The notes beneath the pieces were generated by a model. It made no database searches. It saw only the letters and a list, made by a program, of their open reading frames with translations, and was not told where the DNA came from. Shown one piece after another: positions 34,210 to 43,618 of a stretch of DNA of 64,000 nucleotides. Each line of letters opens with the position of its first letter. Position 1 is the stretch's first letter. This stretch comes from Halomarina halobia (GTDB taxonomy: Archaea > Halobacteriota > Halobacteria > Halobacteriales > Haloarculaceae). Location: positions 2,418,001-2,482,000 of the forward strand of contig NZ_CP119992.1 of NCBI RefSeq assembly GCF_029338575.1. The letters are read 5' to 3'. Position numbers and translations under genes: made by a program.

Positions 34210-34731
34210 TTACGAGTTTTCGTCCGGTTCGTCGCGGTCGCTCTCGTCGGTCTCGTTCCCGTCGCCCGCGCTTCCGCCGCTGCCGTCGTCTTCGCCGTCC
34301 CCATCGCGGCGCATCCGCTCGGTCAGCTCGCGCGCCTCCTCCACGACGGCCCGCGCCTCGGCGTCCATCGGGGCGGGATTCGCCGCCCCGGCGTACGGCG
34401 CGCCGTGCCCGTGACTGTGTTCGTGACCGTGCCCGTGAGTGTGATCGTGGCCGTGCTCGCCCCCGTCCGCCGCGCCGCCGCGCCGCGCCCGACTGCCCCG
34501 CGCCCGGTCGGACACGGTGTCCTCGAACACCTGAGGGAACTCCTCCTCCTCGGCGAACTCGACGACGCGCTCGGCGAGTTCGGCCTCGCCCCGCTCCGAC
34601 CAGCCGGGGACGTGTTCGTCGAGCCACGCCTCGTGGTCCTCGCCCCTGATCAGCGCCGTGAACGCGAGGTGGTTCGCGAGGTGGCGGGCGTCCGACTGCG
34701 GCGTCGAACACACCGGACAGGCGTATCCCAT
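34210..34731 (-). CDS. Zinc-finger protein with His-rich tail (DUF5810-like)
   Basis: 173 residues. A C2H2-type site YACPVCSTPQSDARHLANH (3-21), a helical region to ~75, a His/Gly-rich run (GHDHTHGHGHEHSHGHG, ~95-111) and an acidic Asp/Glu/Ser tail. The His run could bind Zn, Ni or Co. First gene of the operon ending in the Nudix hydrolase. The C-terminus is disordered. Confidence 0.75.
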   Translation of the reverse strand: MGYACPVCSTPQSDARHLANHLAFTALIRGEDHEAWLDEHVPGWSERGEAELAERVVEFAEEEEFPQVFEDTVSDRARGSRARRGGAADGGEHGHDHTHGHGHEHSHGHGAPYAGAANPAPMDAEARAVVEEARELTERMRRDGDGEDDGSGGSAGDGNETDESDRDEPDENS

Positions 34732-34881
34732 GTCCCCCGTAGCGCCGCGAGCGACAAAGCCGTGTTGCGTCGCTACGGGACGAGATCCCGCGCCCGTGAC
34801 GACGGAACGCGTTCCCGACGGACTCCGGGGCGTCCATACGCCACTTCCCCTCGGACAAATGTGTTAATATGCCGTATATGG

Positions 34882-34896
34882 ATTAATATTATATAG
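34882..34896 (+). promoter_or_regulatory. TATA region of the glutamate dehydrogenase gene
   Basis: ATTAATATTATATAG is a strong A/T box in GC-rich surroundings. Transcription should start near 34915-34918, a few bases before the GTG start of the dehydrogenase. Confidence 0.65.
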
Positions 34897-34928
34897 ACGA
34901 ATCGGGTACGGGTGTACATGATACGGAG

Positions 34929-36314
34929 GTGGGGAGCGACCCCGTCCGCGACAGCGACCGGTCGAGCGCGTCCGAATCGTTCTTCGAACCGGTACGACCG
35001 AGGGGGGAACTGACGGTGGCGACGACCGAACCCGGGGCGGTTCCGTCCGAGTCGGCGTCGGCGACCGAACCCGAGTCGGCGCTGGCGACGGCGCGTCGGC
35101 AACTGGAGCGCGCCGCCGCGCACCTCGACATCGACCCGAACGTCGTCGAGCGGCTCAAACACCCACAGCGCGTCCAGCGCGTCTCGCTGCCGCTCGAGCG
35201 CGACGACGGCAGTGTCGAAGTGTACACGGGCTACCGCGCCCAGCACGACAGCGTCCGCGGGCCGTTCAAGGGCGGCCTGCGCTACCACCCCGACGTGAGC
35301 GAGGAGGAGTGCATCGGGCTCGCGATGTGGATGACCTGGAAGTGTGCCGTGATGGACCTCCCGTTCGGCGGCGCGAAGGGCGGCATCGTCGTCAACCCGA
35401 AGGACCTCAGCGTCGACGAGAGGGAGCGCCTGACGCGGCGCTTCGCCCAGGAACTGCGCGACGTCATCGGGCCGATGCAGGACATCCCCGCGCCGGACAT
35501 GGGGACGGACGCCGAGACGATGGGCTGGTTCATGGACGCCTACTCCATGCAGGAGGGCGAGACCATCCCCGGCGTCGTCACTGGCAAGCCGCCCGTCATC
35601 GGCGGGAGCCTCGGGCGCGAGGAGGCCCCCGGCCGCAGCGTCGCCATCGTCGCCCGCGAGGCCTGTACGTACTACGACCGCCCCCTGGAGGACGTGACGG
35701 TCGCCGTGCAGGGGTTCGGCAGCGTCGGCGCGAACGCCGCCCGCGCGCTCGACGACTGGGGCGCGACGGTCGTCGCGCTGAGCGACGTCAACGGCGCGAT
35801 CTACGACCCCGACGGACTCGACACGAACGACGTGATGGGCCACGACGAGCGCCCCGGGATGGTCTCGGGCTACGACGCCCCCGAGACGCTCTCGAACGAG
35901 GCGCTGCTCGAACTCGACGTGGACGTGCTCATCCCCGCGGCCGTCGGGAACGTCATCACCGAGGCGAACGCGGGCGACGTGCGGGCGGACATGGTCGTCG
36001 AGGGGGCGAACGGTCCGACGACGTTCGCGGCCGACGCGATCCTCGCCGAGCGCGGCGTCGAAGTCATCCCGGACATCCTCGCCAACGCGGGCGGCGTCAC
36101 CGTGAGCTACTTCGAGTGGCTCCAGGACGTCAACCACCGCTCGTGGTCGCTCGACCGCGTGAACGAGGAACTGGAGGCGAAGATGCTCGACGCGTGGCGC
36201 GACGTGCGGAGGACCTACGAGGCCGACGACGACCTCACGTGGCGTGACGCCACCTACGTGGTCGGCCTCCAGCGCATCGTCGACGCCCACACCGCCCGCG
36301 GACTCTGGCCGTAA
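34929..36314 (+). CDS. gdh: Glutamate dehydrogenase
   Basis: 461 residues if GTG 34929 is used. Glu/Leu/Phe/Val dehydrogenase: Lys114 ([10 protein letters not shown]), Lys138 (TWKCAVMD) and Lys150 (PFGGAKGG) are the substrate and catalytic lysines; the Rossmann motif is [14 protein letters not shown], and GANGPTT and [13 protein letters not shown] follow. It interconverts glutamate and 2-oxoglutarate plus ammonia. A second candidate start, GTG 35016 behind AGGGGGG, would drop 29 acidic residues; the acidic, high-GC3 N-terminus makes the longer form plausible. Confidence 0.9.
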   Translation: MGSDPVRDSDRSSASESFFEPVRPRGELTVATTEPGAVPSESASATEPESALATARRQLERAAAHLDIDPNVVERLKHPQRVQRVSLPLERDDGSVEVYTGYRAQHDSVRGPFKGGLRYHPDVSEEECIGLAMWMTWKCAVMDLPFGGAKGGIVVNPKDLSVDERERLTRRFAQELRDVIGPMQDIPAPDMGTDAETMGWFMDAYSMQEGETIPGVVTGKPPVIGGSLGREEAPGRSVAIVAREACTYYDRPLEDVTVAVQGFGSVGANAARALDDWGATVVALSDVNGAIYDPDGLDTNDVMGHDERPGMVSGYDAPETLSNEALLELDVDVLIPAAVGNVITEANAGDVRADMVVEGANGPTTFAADAILAERGVEVIPDILANAGGVTVSYFEWLQDVNHRSWSLDRVNEELEAKMLDAWRDVRRTYEADDDLTWRDATYVVGLQRIVDAHTARGLWP

Positions 36315-36376
36315 CGGGAGTCGAGCCTCCGTCGTTCCCTCTCGCCCGGGAGGGGGATGGGACCGCCGGGTCGCGG

Positions 36377-36847
36377 CTACAGCTCTCGGACCATGACGTA
36401 CGCGCTCTCCCCGTTCCCGTAGTAGCGCGGTATCGTTCGCCGGTACTCGAAGCCGTGGCGTCGGTAGAGCCGGATGGCGGCCTCGTTTCCCTCGCGTACC
36501 TCGAGCTTCACGTACCCCGCGCCACGGCTCTCCACCACGGCGAGCGCGCGCCGGAGCAGCGCCGTCCCGACGCCGCGTCCCTGGTAGTCGGGGTGGACCG
36601 CGAAGTCCTTCACGTGGCCGATGTCGCGGCCGAAGTTGCGCGTCACGTCCGCCACGACGTAGCCCGCCACCCGCCGGTCGGCCTCCGCGACGAGGAATCC
36701 CGGGTCGCCGAGGAAGCGCTCGAACGCCTCGTAGGGCCACGGCTGGGGGAACACCGCCCGCTCGATGCGGTAGATCTCGAGCAGGTCGGCCCGCGCGGCC
36801 GGTCGGATGGTCGGGGACGCACCGCCCCCGGGCGTCGCCTCCGTCAC
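36377..36847 (-). CDS. rimI: Ribosomal-protein-alanine N-acetyltransferase
   Basis: 156 residues from GTG 36847; the open frame to 36985 passes through a hairpin and is not coding-like. GNAT fold: IRPAARADLLEIYRIERAVFP, VKDFAVHPDYQGRGVGTALL (acetyl-CoA loop) and AIRLYRRHGFEYRRTIPRYY. It acetylates protein N-termini; the archaeal RimI/Ard1 is broad in specificity. Confidence 0.88.
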   Translation of the reverse strand: MTEATPGGGASPTIRPAARADLLEIYRIERAVFPQPWPYEAFERFLGDPGFLVAEADRRVAGYVVADVTRNFGRDIGHVKDFAVHPDYQGRGVGTALLRRALAVVESRGAGYVKLEVREGNEAAIRLYRRHGFEYRRTIPRYYGNGESAYVMVREL

Positions 36848-36935
36848 GGGGGAACTGAGGCGCGCGATCGGTATGAGCTTCCGGGTTCCGGGGGTCGGAT
36901 GGTTCGGTGAGCGTTGCGGCCGGTGATTCGGTCCG

Positions 36936-36974
36936 CGGGCCTCGAAAGCCCCTTTCAGTCCCACCCGAGGCCCG
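36936..36974. repeat. Hairpin with CCCTTTCAGTCCCACC loop
   Basis: Perfect 9-bp arms CGGGCCTCG (36936-36944) and CGAGGCCCG (36966-36974) enclose a 21-nt loop. Loop sequence and the flanking CTCGAAAGCCCC are shared with the element at 32521-32676, so both belong to one family of intergenic repeats. Confidence 0.6.
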
Positions 36975-37033
36975 GAAACGGCCACCGACCGTGTATCCGA
37001 ACCCGACCGGCAGTACGACGCGGACCCGTTCGG

Positions 37034-37201
37034 TCAATCGGCGAACTGACGCGCCTCCCCGGCGGCGGCGTCCGCGGGAACCTCCCAGCGGTAGATCGCC
37101 GCCGCGCTCGCGAGAAAGCCCGCGCCGAGCGCCGCCGTGGCCGGGATCGGGGCCGTGAGGTCGGCCACCGCACCCGCGACGGGTTTCAACGGGACTCGCA
37201 C
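37034..37201 (-). CDS. Small hydrophobic protein, easily overlooked
   Basis: A 55-codon frame from GTG 37201 to TGA 37034. It reads VRVPLKPVAGAVADLTAPIP, then a clear membrane helix (ALGAGFLASAAAIYRW) and an acidic tail (EVPADAAAGEARQFAD). Codon third positions are almost all G or C, and the hydrophobic-then-acidic design is typical of haloarchaeal small proteins, unlike the Arg-rich overlapping frames. The open frame extends upstream into the end of the peptidase gene but offers no other start. Function unknown. Confidence 0.55.
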   Translation of the reverse strand: MRVPLKPVAGAVADLTAPIPATAALGAGFLASAAAIYRWEVPADAAAGEARQFAD

Positions 37202-37269
37202 CAGTGCCCACGCGAGCGAGGCCGCGCTTGACGCCGTCGCTCGCCCTGCCGACCCGATCGTTGACGGAG

Positions 37270-39363
37270 TTACTGACGCCGAGCGAATACGAGGACGAGG
37301 CTGACGACCGCGAACAGTACCGTTATCATTTCGAACCCATCGCCACCCGTCGAGGTCGTCTCCGGCTCTCGTGTCGGCGTCGGTGACGGGTCGACCGTCA
37401 CCGTCGTCGTCTGCCCGTCGATCCGGTAGACGTGCTCGCCCGGCCTCGCCATCGTCTCGTTGTAGCTGATCGTGCGTTCCCCGTCAGGGGCTAGCTCGAC
37501 CCGACGCGTCTCGATCGGCTCGCCGTTCTGGTGGAGTGTGAGCGTCCCCGCTGCGGGGAACGAGTGGTCGTTCCGTACAGTCGCAGTCACTACGACCGCG
37601 TAGCGTGGCTCCCCTGTCTTCGCGGGTGTCTTCGCTGTTTTCTCCGCTTTGATCGTGGTAACCGTCGGTTTCGCCGGCTTGCGGACGCTGACGGCCACTC
37701 TATCGCCCTCGATCCCTAGGTCGTATTCGCCCGCCGTGGGGAAGCGGTGAGTGAACGTCAGCGTTCTCGTTTCACTCGGGCCGAGGCGGCCGTGCTGACG
37801 ACTCTGACGTTGCCCGTTCACCAGCAGTTGCGCGTCGTACTCGCCCGCCGTCCCACCGGTGTTCGACACCACCACGTCGAGGGTGAGCGTCTCGCCGGTA
37901 GCGATCCGAATCGGGCGCTCGGTGCCGACCGATCCCCTACGGTATGGACCGCTCACGCGATAGCCGGATGGGTCCTCCAGGCCGGGCAGGGCGTAGCTGA
38001 TACGTGCCGGCGTAGTACCGAACACCCGGTCGTGGGTCTGTCGATCCCACGTCGCTGGCGTCTCCTGCGTCGTCGTGTATCGGTCGGCCTGCGCGACCGT
38101 AGGGTCACCGGCGGTCTGGCGGACCAGCTCGCGGAACGACGACCCGGTCACGGCACTACCGTGGCTGTTCATGCGGCTGAACACGTCCTGGAGCGAACGC
38201 GTCCCGTCTGACGACTGCCGGGTCTTCCTGTCGAGTTCGCCAGCGACGAGCGCGCCCTTGGTGTATGGGGCGACTGTGTCCCACGTCGTCGGGTCCGCGA
38301 GCACCGCGTTCCTGTACGGAGTCCGGGTACCGAGCGCCAATCGATCGCGGAATGCCTGGAATCCGATCCGGTTCTGTCGAAGCGTCAGCAACGCCGCGTA
38401 GTAGGTCGCGCTCGCTTCGGTGAACCACCGAACGTCGGTTGCGGCCGTATAGCCCTGGCGCGTGTGGACGTACTCGTGGAGCCAGACGTTGTCAGCCGTG
38501 TCGAGCCGCTCGTTGTCCCGCACCCACATGTCCGCGCTACCGGTCTGCAGGCCGCGAACCCCCCATCTGGTCGACCGGCTGGGTGCCGCGACCACGAACA
38601 CGTGGTCGTCTCGGTCGCCGATCCGGAGAGTGTCTGAGGCTGCCGTCAGCGAGTCGAGAATCCTCGTCGGCGACTCGGCGAGACTGGCCTCGGTAGGGAC
38701 GATGAGCCGGAAGGTCTGTCCGTTGGATGTCCGGGTGATCTCGCGGTGCTCGCCGAGGAACGCCATCGCATCACCGACAGCGCCTGGACCGGCAGTCGTC
38801 GTCTCGCGGGACAGTCCGATGGTTCCGCTACCGGTCCAGCTCCATCCGGTCGCTGCCGGTGGCACGCGGACTAACGCCCAGTCCCCCCGGTCGACAAACG
38901 TGTAGTCACCTCTGCCGGCGATGGGGCCGGCCACGTCCATCGTCTCGTTTACGGGCATACGGTACGTGAGGGCGGGGGCGGATGTCTGTCGATCCCACGC
39001 GTATTCGGTGCCATCGCGCGGGACGAACCCGTCGGTGGATGTGACGGTCGCGCGCGTCGGCACCCGGGTTTTCAAATCGACGACATCCGTAGGAACCGAG
39101 TACCGGAGTGTCACTGCAATCTCCCCCGGCGCGTCCGGCACGAGCTGTAACTCCTGGGTGAGTTTGATCGTTCGGGATGTCGATGTGAAGGTGGACTGAG
39201 ATGGCTCTACCGGGACCGTGGAGACCGAGGCGCTGGATACGAGCGACTGTCCGTGGTCAGTCGCCCCCGCAGCTGCAGCCGCCGGTACGCTCGCGCCGAG
39301 GACGAGCAGTCCGACCAGCAATACGATGAACGCAGCTGACGTGGAACGACAGTCCTCTGTCAC
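37270..39363 (-). CDS. Cell-surface gluzincin-type metallopeptidase with sorting-type C-terminus
   Basis: 697 residues from GTG 39363. Signal peptide (~10-32), an N-terminal beta domain, a peptidase core with HEYVH (296-300) and a downstream glutamate in WFTEASATYYA (Glu316), as in M1/M61-like gluzincins. Then CARDB-like beta repeats (~490-600), a Pro/Thr linker and a C-terminal GDGF-membrane helix-ARRQ tail resembling PGF-CTERM archaeosortase signals (DGF in place of PGF). Base use is less GC-rich than in neighbours, suggesting transfer. TATA-like AATGTATTC lies upstream. Confidence 0.75.
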   Translation of the reverse strand: MTEDCRSTSAAFIVLLVGLLVLGASVPAAAAAGATDHGQSLVSSASVSTVPVEPSQSTFTSTSRTIKLTQELQLVPDAPGEIAVTLRYSVPTDVVDLKTRVPTRATVTSTDGFVPRDGTEYAWDRQTSAPALTYRMPVNETMDVAGPIAGRGDYTFVDRGDWALVRVPPAATGWSWTGSGTIGLSRETTTAGPGAVGDAMAFLGEHREITRTSNGQTFRLIVPTEASLAESPTRILDSLTAASDTLRIGDRDDHVFVVAAPSRSTRWGVRGLQTGSADMWVRDNERLDTADNVWLHEYVHTRQGYTAATDVRWFTEASATYYAALLTLRQNRIGFQAFRDRLALGTRTPYRNAVLADPTTWDTVAPYTKGALVAGELDRKTRQSSDGTRSLQDVFSRMNSHGSAVTGSSFRELVRQTAGDPTVAQADRYTTTQETPATWDRQTHDRVFGTTPARISYALPGLEDPSGYRVSGPYRRGSVGTERPIRIATGETLTLDVVVSNTGGTAGEYDAQLLVNGQRQSRQHGRLGPSETRTLTFTHRFPTAGEYDLGIEGDRVAVSVRKPAKPTVTTIKAEKTAKTPAKTGEPRYAVVVTATVRNDHSFPAAGTLTLHQNGEPIETRRVELAPDGERTISYNETMARPGEHVYRIDGQTTTVTVDPSPTPTREPETTSTGGDGFEMITVLFAVVSLVLVFARRQ

Positions 39364-39701
39364 AGCTCACTTCTTTAGTAAGAATACATTAATTTATTGA
39401 ATCTGGATATATCCTCGAAGCCTGGCGGGTTCGTGGCACTATACCGTGGACTGTCCGCCGCTGGACGGGTAAAAGCGCTTCCCGCCGATCGATCGCACGC
39501 TCGCGTCGTGTCCCGCCGTGCGCGAGGCTGGCACTCGGAGCCCCGGAAGTGATCCTCGCGGTCGCCTACGACCTCCGCCGCACCGTCCGGTATCCACGCC
39601 ACCAATCGCCGTGTACCGATTCCGCGGAACAGTCGTTCGAACGCTGCCGGCGGCATCTCGCGACCGATCGCACTGCGAGCGACCGCAGAAAAAGGTCGTT
39701 C

Positions 39702-41678
39702 TCAGTCGTCCGCGGGGGCCGCGCCGCCCGAGGACTCCTCGTACTGCTGTCTCGTGAGCGAGAGCTTGCCGCCGGCGGCGAGGATCTCGCGCTCGCGCTC
39801 GGAGGCGTCGAGGGTGGCCGTGAACTCCCAGTCGTCGTTCACGCGGACCGTGAACTCCTCCTGCCCGGAGCTGACCGCCTCGGAGACGTCGTCGACGATC
39901 TCGATGTCGTCGCCCTGCTCGATCCGCTCGTAGGTCTCCTCGTCGATGGCCAGCGGGAGGAGGCCGAAGTTGAACAGGTTCGCCTTGTGGATGCGGGCGA
40001 AGCTCTGTGCGAGGACGCCCTGGATCCCGAGGTACATCGGGCACAGCGCCGCGTGCTCGCGCGAGGAGCCCTGTCCGTAGTTCTCGCCGGCGACGAGGAA
40101 GCCGCCGTCGGACTCGAGCGCGCGCTCGGCGAACGTGTCGTCGACGCGCGAGAGGGTGAACTCCGAGAGCTTCGGGATGTTCGACCGGTACATCAGGATG
40201 TCCTGGGTCGCCGGGATGATGTGGTCGGTCGTGATGTTGTCCGCCATCTTCAGGAGGGCGGGACCGGCGAGTTCGGACTCGAGCGGGTCCTTGAGCGGGA
40301 CGTCGCCGATGTTCGGCCCCTTGACGAGGCCGTCGTCGACGGCCTCGTCGGGCGCGATGAGGTCGACCTTCGAGCCGCTGTAGGCCTCGGGCAGTTCGAC
40401 GCCGGGCGCTTCGAGGTCGCCGAGTTCGCCGGCGAGGTCGCGCGGGTCGACGATCTCGCCCGCGATGGCGGCCGCGGTGGCGACCTCCGGCGAACAGAGG
40501 TAGACGTTGTCGTCCTCGATGCCGGAGCGGCCCTCGAAGTTGCGGTTGAACGTGCGCAGGCTGACGGAGTCGCTGGCCGGGACGTGGCCGATCCCGATGC
40601 AGGCCCCGCAGGTGGCCTCGGAGAAGTTGACGCCGGCGGCCATGAGCTCGGCGACCCAGCCCTCGCGGGCTAGCAGTTCGGAGGCCTGCTTCGAGCCGGG
40701 GGCGACGATCATGTCGGTCTTCTTGTCGACCTCGCGCCCCTCGAGCATCTTCGCGGCCGGGAGGATGTCCTCGTAGCCGCCGTTCGTACAGGAGCCGATG
40801 ATGACCTGGTCGACGGACTGGCCGGCGACCTCGTGGACGGGCACGACGTTGTCGGGCATCGACGGCGTCGCGATGAGCGGTTCGAGGGAAGAGAGGTCGA
40901 TGACGAGTTCGTCGTCGTACTCGGCGTCCTCGTCGGGGCCGATCTCGACGAACTGGTCGCCCCGTCCCTGGCGCTCGAGGTAGTCCCTCGTCCGCTCGTC
41001 GGTCGGGAAGACCGAGGAGGTCGCGCCGAGTTCCGTCCCCATGTTGGTGATGGTGGTGCGCTCGGGGACCGAGAGCGACTCGACGCCGGGTCCGGTGTAC
41101 TCGAAGATCTTGCCGACGCCGCCCTTCACGGTGAGCCGACGGAGCATCTCGAGGATGACGTCCTTCGCGGTGGCCCACTCGGGGAGCTCACCCTCGAGGC
41201 GGACGTTGACGACCTCGGGCATCTCGATGTAGTACGCGCCGCCGCCCATCGCGACGGCGACGTCGAGGCCGCCGGAGCCGATCGCGAGCTGACCGAGCCC
41301 GCCGGGGGTCGGGGTGTGAGAGTCGGAGCCGAGGAGCGTCTTGCCGGGCGCGGCGAAGTTCTCCTTGTGGACGTTGTGGCAGATGCCGTTGCCGGGGCGG
41401 GAGAAGTGCGCGCCGAAGGTGCCCGCGGCGGAACGGAGGAAACGGTGGTCGTCGGTGTTTTTGAAGTCGAACTGATACGTCTGGTGGTCGCAGTACTGGG
41501 CGGCGAGTTCGGTCTGGACCTCGTCCAGCCCGAGCGCCTCGAACTGGAGCCAGACCAGCGTACCCGTGGTGTCCTGCGTGAGCACCTGATCGATCTCTAT
41601 GCCGATCTCCTCGCCGGTTTCGAGTTCCCCTTCGACGAGGTGGTCGGCCAAGATCTTCTCAGTGAGCGTCTGTCCCAT
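39702..41678 (-). CDS. acn: Aconitate hydratase
   Basis: 658 residues from ATG 41678. Iron-sulfur ligands lie in IIGSCTNGG and SEATCGACIGIGH; further blocks are LLGSDSHTPTPGGLGQLAIG and NYGQGSSREHAAL. It interconverts citrate and isocitrate in the TCA cycle. The open frame extends to 41768, but TATA TTTATATCTCC at 41701-41711 fixes the start at 41678. Confidence 0.95.
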   Translation of the reverse strand: MGQTLTEKILADHLVEGELETGEEIGIEIDQVLTQDTTGTLVWLQFEALGLDEVQTELAAQYCDHQTYQFDFKNTDDHRFLRSAAGTFGAHFSRPGNGICHNVHKENFAAPGKTLLGSDSHTPTPGGLGQLAIGSGGLDVAVAMGGGAYYIEMPEVVNVRLEGELPEWATAKDVILEMLRRLTVKGGVGKIFEYTGPGVESLSVPERTTITNMGTELGATSSVFPTDERTRDYLERQGRGDQFVEIGPDEDAEYDDELVIDLSSLEPLIATPSMPDNVVPVHEVAGQSVDQVIIGSCTNGGYEDILPAAKMLEGREVDKKTDMIVAPGSKQASELLAREGWVAELMAAGVNFSEATCGACIGIGHVPASDSVSLRTFNRNFEGRSGIEDDNVYLCSPEVATAAAIAGEIVDPRDLAGELGDLEAPGVELPEAYSGSKVDLIAPDEAVDDGLVKGPNIGDVPLKDPLESELAGPALLKMADNITTDHIIPATQDILMYRSNIPKLSEFTLSRVDDTFAERALESDGGFLVAGENYGQGSSREHAALCPMYLGIQGVLAQSFARIHKANLFNFGLLPLAIDEETYERIEQGDDIEIVDDVSEAVSSGQEEFTVRVNDDWEFTATLDASEREREILAAGGKLSLTRQQYEESSGGAAPADD

Positions 41679-41700
41679 ATCACCCGAAGATGCCTCCCGT

Positions 41701-41714
41701 GGAGATATAAATCC
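41701..41714 (-). promoter_or_regulatory. TATA box of the aconitase gene
   Basis: GGGATTTATATCTCC on the minus strand, centred about 29 bases before ATG 41678; one of the best-defined promoters in the window. Confidence 0.72.
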
Positions 41715-41847
41715 CGCGTGTTCGGCCAGCTTTGCGTTAGGACGCCCCAAAACACCCGTATTCTGCACTTTTAGGCGACGTGCCTCCGTGAATCGTCCAC
41801 GAACGATGACGACGGTTTTTGGCCGGCCGCACGTTCCGCCGGCGAAC

Positions 41848-42864
41848 CTACGTTCCGACGACGAGCGTCACCGCGACCAGCGCGAGCGCGCTCACGATCG
41901 TGAACTGGACGAGCACGAGCGCGACCGGCCTGAGCCCGGCCGTCCGCATCTCCCCGACGCGGATGTCGAACCCCAGCCCGGCGAACGCGAGCGCGAACAG
42001 CCAGTCGTTCGTCGCGGCGAGCAGCGCCGTTCCGTCCGCAGTGAGCGCGCCCGCGCTCGTCGCGCCGACGACGAGGAGGAAGCCGACCAGGAACTTGGGG
42101 TACTCCGTCCAGAGCGCCCGGAGGTCCGTCCCGTCGCCGCGGGCGTAGTGGACCGAGTAGCCGATCGCGACCGCGCCGATGAACGCGTTGCGGACGAGCT
42201 TCGTCACCGTCCCCCACCGCCCGGCGACCTCGCCGTACGCGAACGTCGCGGCGGCGACCGGCCCCGTCGAGAACATGCTCAGGCCCGCCCACACGCCGAA
42301 CGGCTTCTGGCCGAGGCCGAGCGCCTCCCCGGCGAGCGGGAACGCGACGATGGTGACCGCGTCGAACAGCAGCACGGTCCCCGCGGCGTACGCCACCGTG
42401 CTCTCGTCGGCGTCGACGACCCGGGCGACGGCGGCGACGGCGGAGACCCCACAGACGCTCGCCCCGGCGGCGAGCAGCGAGCCGGTTCGCTCGGGGAGCG
42501 AGAACACCCGCCGCGCCAGCGTCTCCCCGAGGAGGACGCCCAGGACGACGACGCCGAGCGTGAGCGCGACGACGGTCGGTCCCGACGCGACGACCTCCCC
42601 GAGCGTCAGCTGCGCGCCGAGGAGGACGATGCCGACCTCGAGTGCGAGCGTGTGGAGCCCGATCCCGGGCTCAGCCCACGCGGGCGTTCCCACGGTGTTG
42701 GCGATCATCGCGCCGACGAGGATGGCGACCACGAGCATCCCGACGCCCGGCACGACCGCCGCCACCCCGTGGGCGGCGACGGCGACGGCGACGAGGACGG
42801 CCGCCCCCGGGGCGAGCGAGCGCGCCCGCGCCGCGGCCAGCGACGACGGCCGGGTCGCCGTCAC
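41848..42864 (-). CDS. YeiH/UPF0324 family transporter
   Basis: 338 residues from GTG 42864, the usual family length. About ten membrane helices with the UPF0324 blocks GIVLLGAQLTLGEV, LLAAGASVCGVSAVAAVA and VRNAFIGAVAIG. The family is annotated as sulfate exporters on limited evidence. The start overlaps the stop of the small upstream gene by 4 bases. Confidence 0.87.
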   Translation of the reverse strand: MTATRPSSLAAARARSLAPGAAVLVAVAVAAHGVAAVVPGVGMLVVAILVGAMIANTVGTPAWAEPGIGLHTLALEVGIVLLGAQLTLGEVVASGPTVVALTLGVVVLGVLLGETLARRVFSLPERTGSLLAAGASVCGVSAVAAVARVVDADESTVAYAAGTVLLFDAVTIVAFPLAGEALGLGQKPFGVWAGLSMFSTGPVAAATFAYGEVAGRWGTVTKLVRNAFIGAVAIGYSVHYARGDGTDLRALWTEYPKFLVGFLLVVGATSAGALTADGTALLAATNDWLFALAFAGLGFDIRVGEMRTAGLRPVALVLVQFTIVSALALVAVTLVVGT

Positions 42865-43001
42865 GGCGATCCGACCGCCACGACGAGAACGAGGCCGATG
42901 CCGATGGCCGTCGCTCGCCACCCCCGATCGATCGAGAACCACCACGCGCAGATCCTGTCGGCGACGGCCCGCCCGACTCGACGGGGCTCGAAACGAGACA
43001 T
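42861..43001 (-). CDS. Small membrane protein coupled to the YeiH-type transporter
   Basis: 46 residues from ATG 43001: MSRFEPRRVGRAVADRIC, then AWWFSIDRGW and one membrane helix (ATAIGIGLVLVVAVG). Its stop overlaps the transporter start by 4 bases, so the two are translationally coupled. Could be an accessory subunit; function unknown. Confidence 0.55.
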   Translation of the reverse strand: MSRFEPRRVGRAVADRICAWWFSIDRGWRATAIGIGLVLVVAVGSP

Positions 43002-43114
43002 TCGATACCTCGTTTCGGGGGGTCGCTGATAGCCGTTCCGTCGTGAGTCGAGGCGGGCCATCGGTCCGTGCGGCGCATCACAAGCGTCATCCGTCAGGTC
43101 GTCGCATCGCCGGT

Positions 43115-43591
43115 ATGTACCGAAGCGGCGCGTTCGTCGCGGATCACTGCTCGCCCGTCTCGCCCGAGCAGGTCCAGCCGAACGGCCTCGATCTCACCCT
43201 CGGCACCGTCTTCGAACAGGTCTCCCGCGGGCGCATCGACCGCGACGGGAAGACGATCGGCGAGCGGGCGGAGTGTCCCCCCCGCGAGGGTCCCGACGCG
43301 GACGTCTTCCGCCTCGACCCCGGCGCGTACGTCCTCCGGTACGCCGAGACGGTCGGCATTCCCGAGGGGCACGTCGGGTTCATCTATCCCCGCTCGTCGC
43401 TCATGCGCAACTCCTGCATGCTCAACACGGCCGTCTGGGACGCGGGCTACGAGGGGGTCGGCGAGGGGCTGTTGCAGGTCCACCGCGATATCGACCTCGA
43501 ACGCGGCGCGCGGGTCGCCCAGCTCGTCCTCGCCGAGGCCGATCACGAGGGCGTCTACGACGGGAGCTACCAGGGGGAGAACCTCGGGTAG
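43115..43591 (+). CDS. dut: dUTPase/dCTP deaminase family protein
   Basis: 158 residues from ATG 43115. Trimeric beta-jelly fold with PNGLDLTLGTVFEQ, IYPRSSLMRNSCMLNTAVWDAGYEG and GARVAQLVLAEAD. The PRSSL-R-N and WDAGYEG motifs mark the archaeal dUTPase branch of the Dcd family. It hydrolyses dUTP to dUMP, keeping uracil out of DNA. Confidence 0.88.
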   Translation: MYRSGAFVADHCSPVSPEQVQPNGLDLTLGTVFEQVSRGRIDRDGKTIGERAECPPREGPDADVFRLDPGAYVLRYAETVGIPEGHVGFIYPRSSLMRNSCMLNTAVWDAGYEGVGEGLLQVHRDIDLERGARVAQLVLAEADHEGVYDGSYQGENLG

Positions 43592-43618
43592 CTCGGTTCG
43601 GTTTCGTTCAGCTCACCT

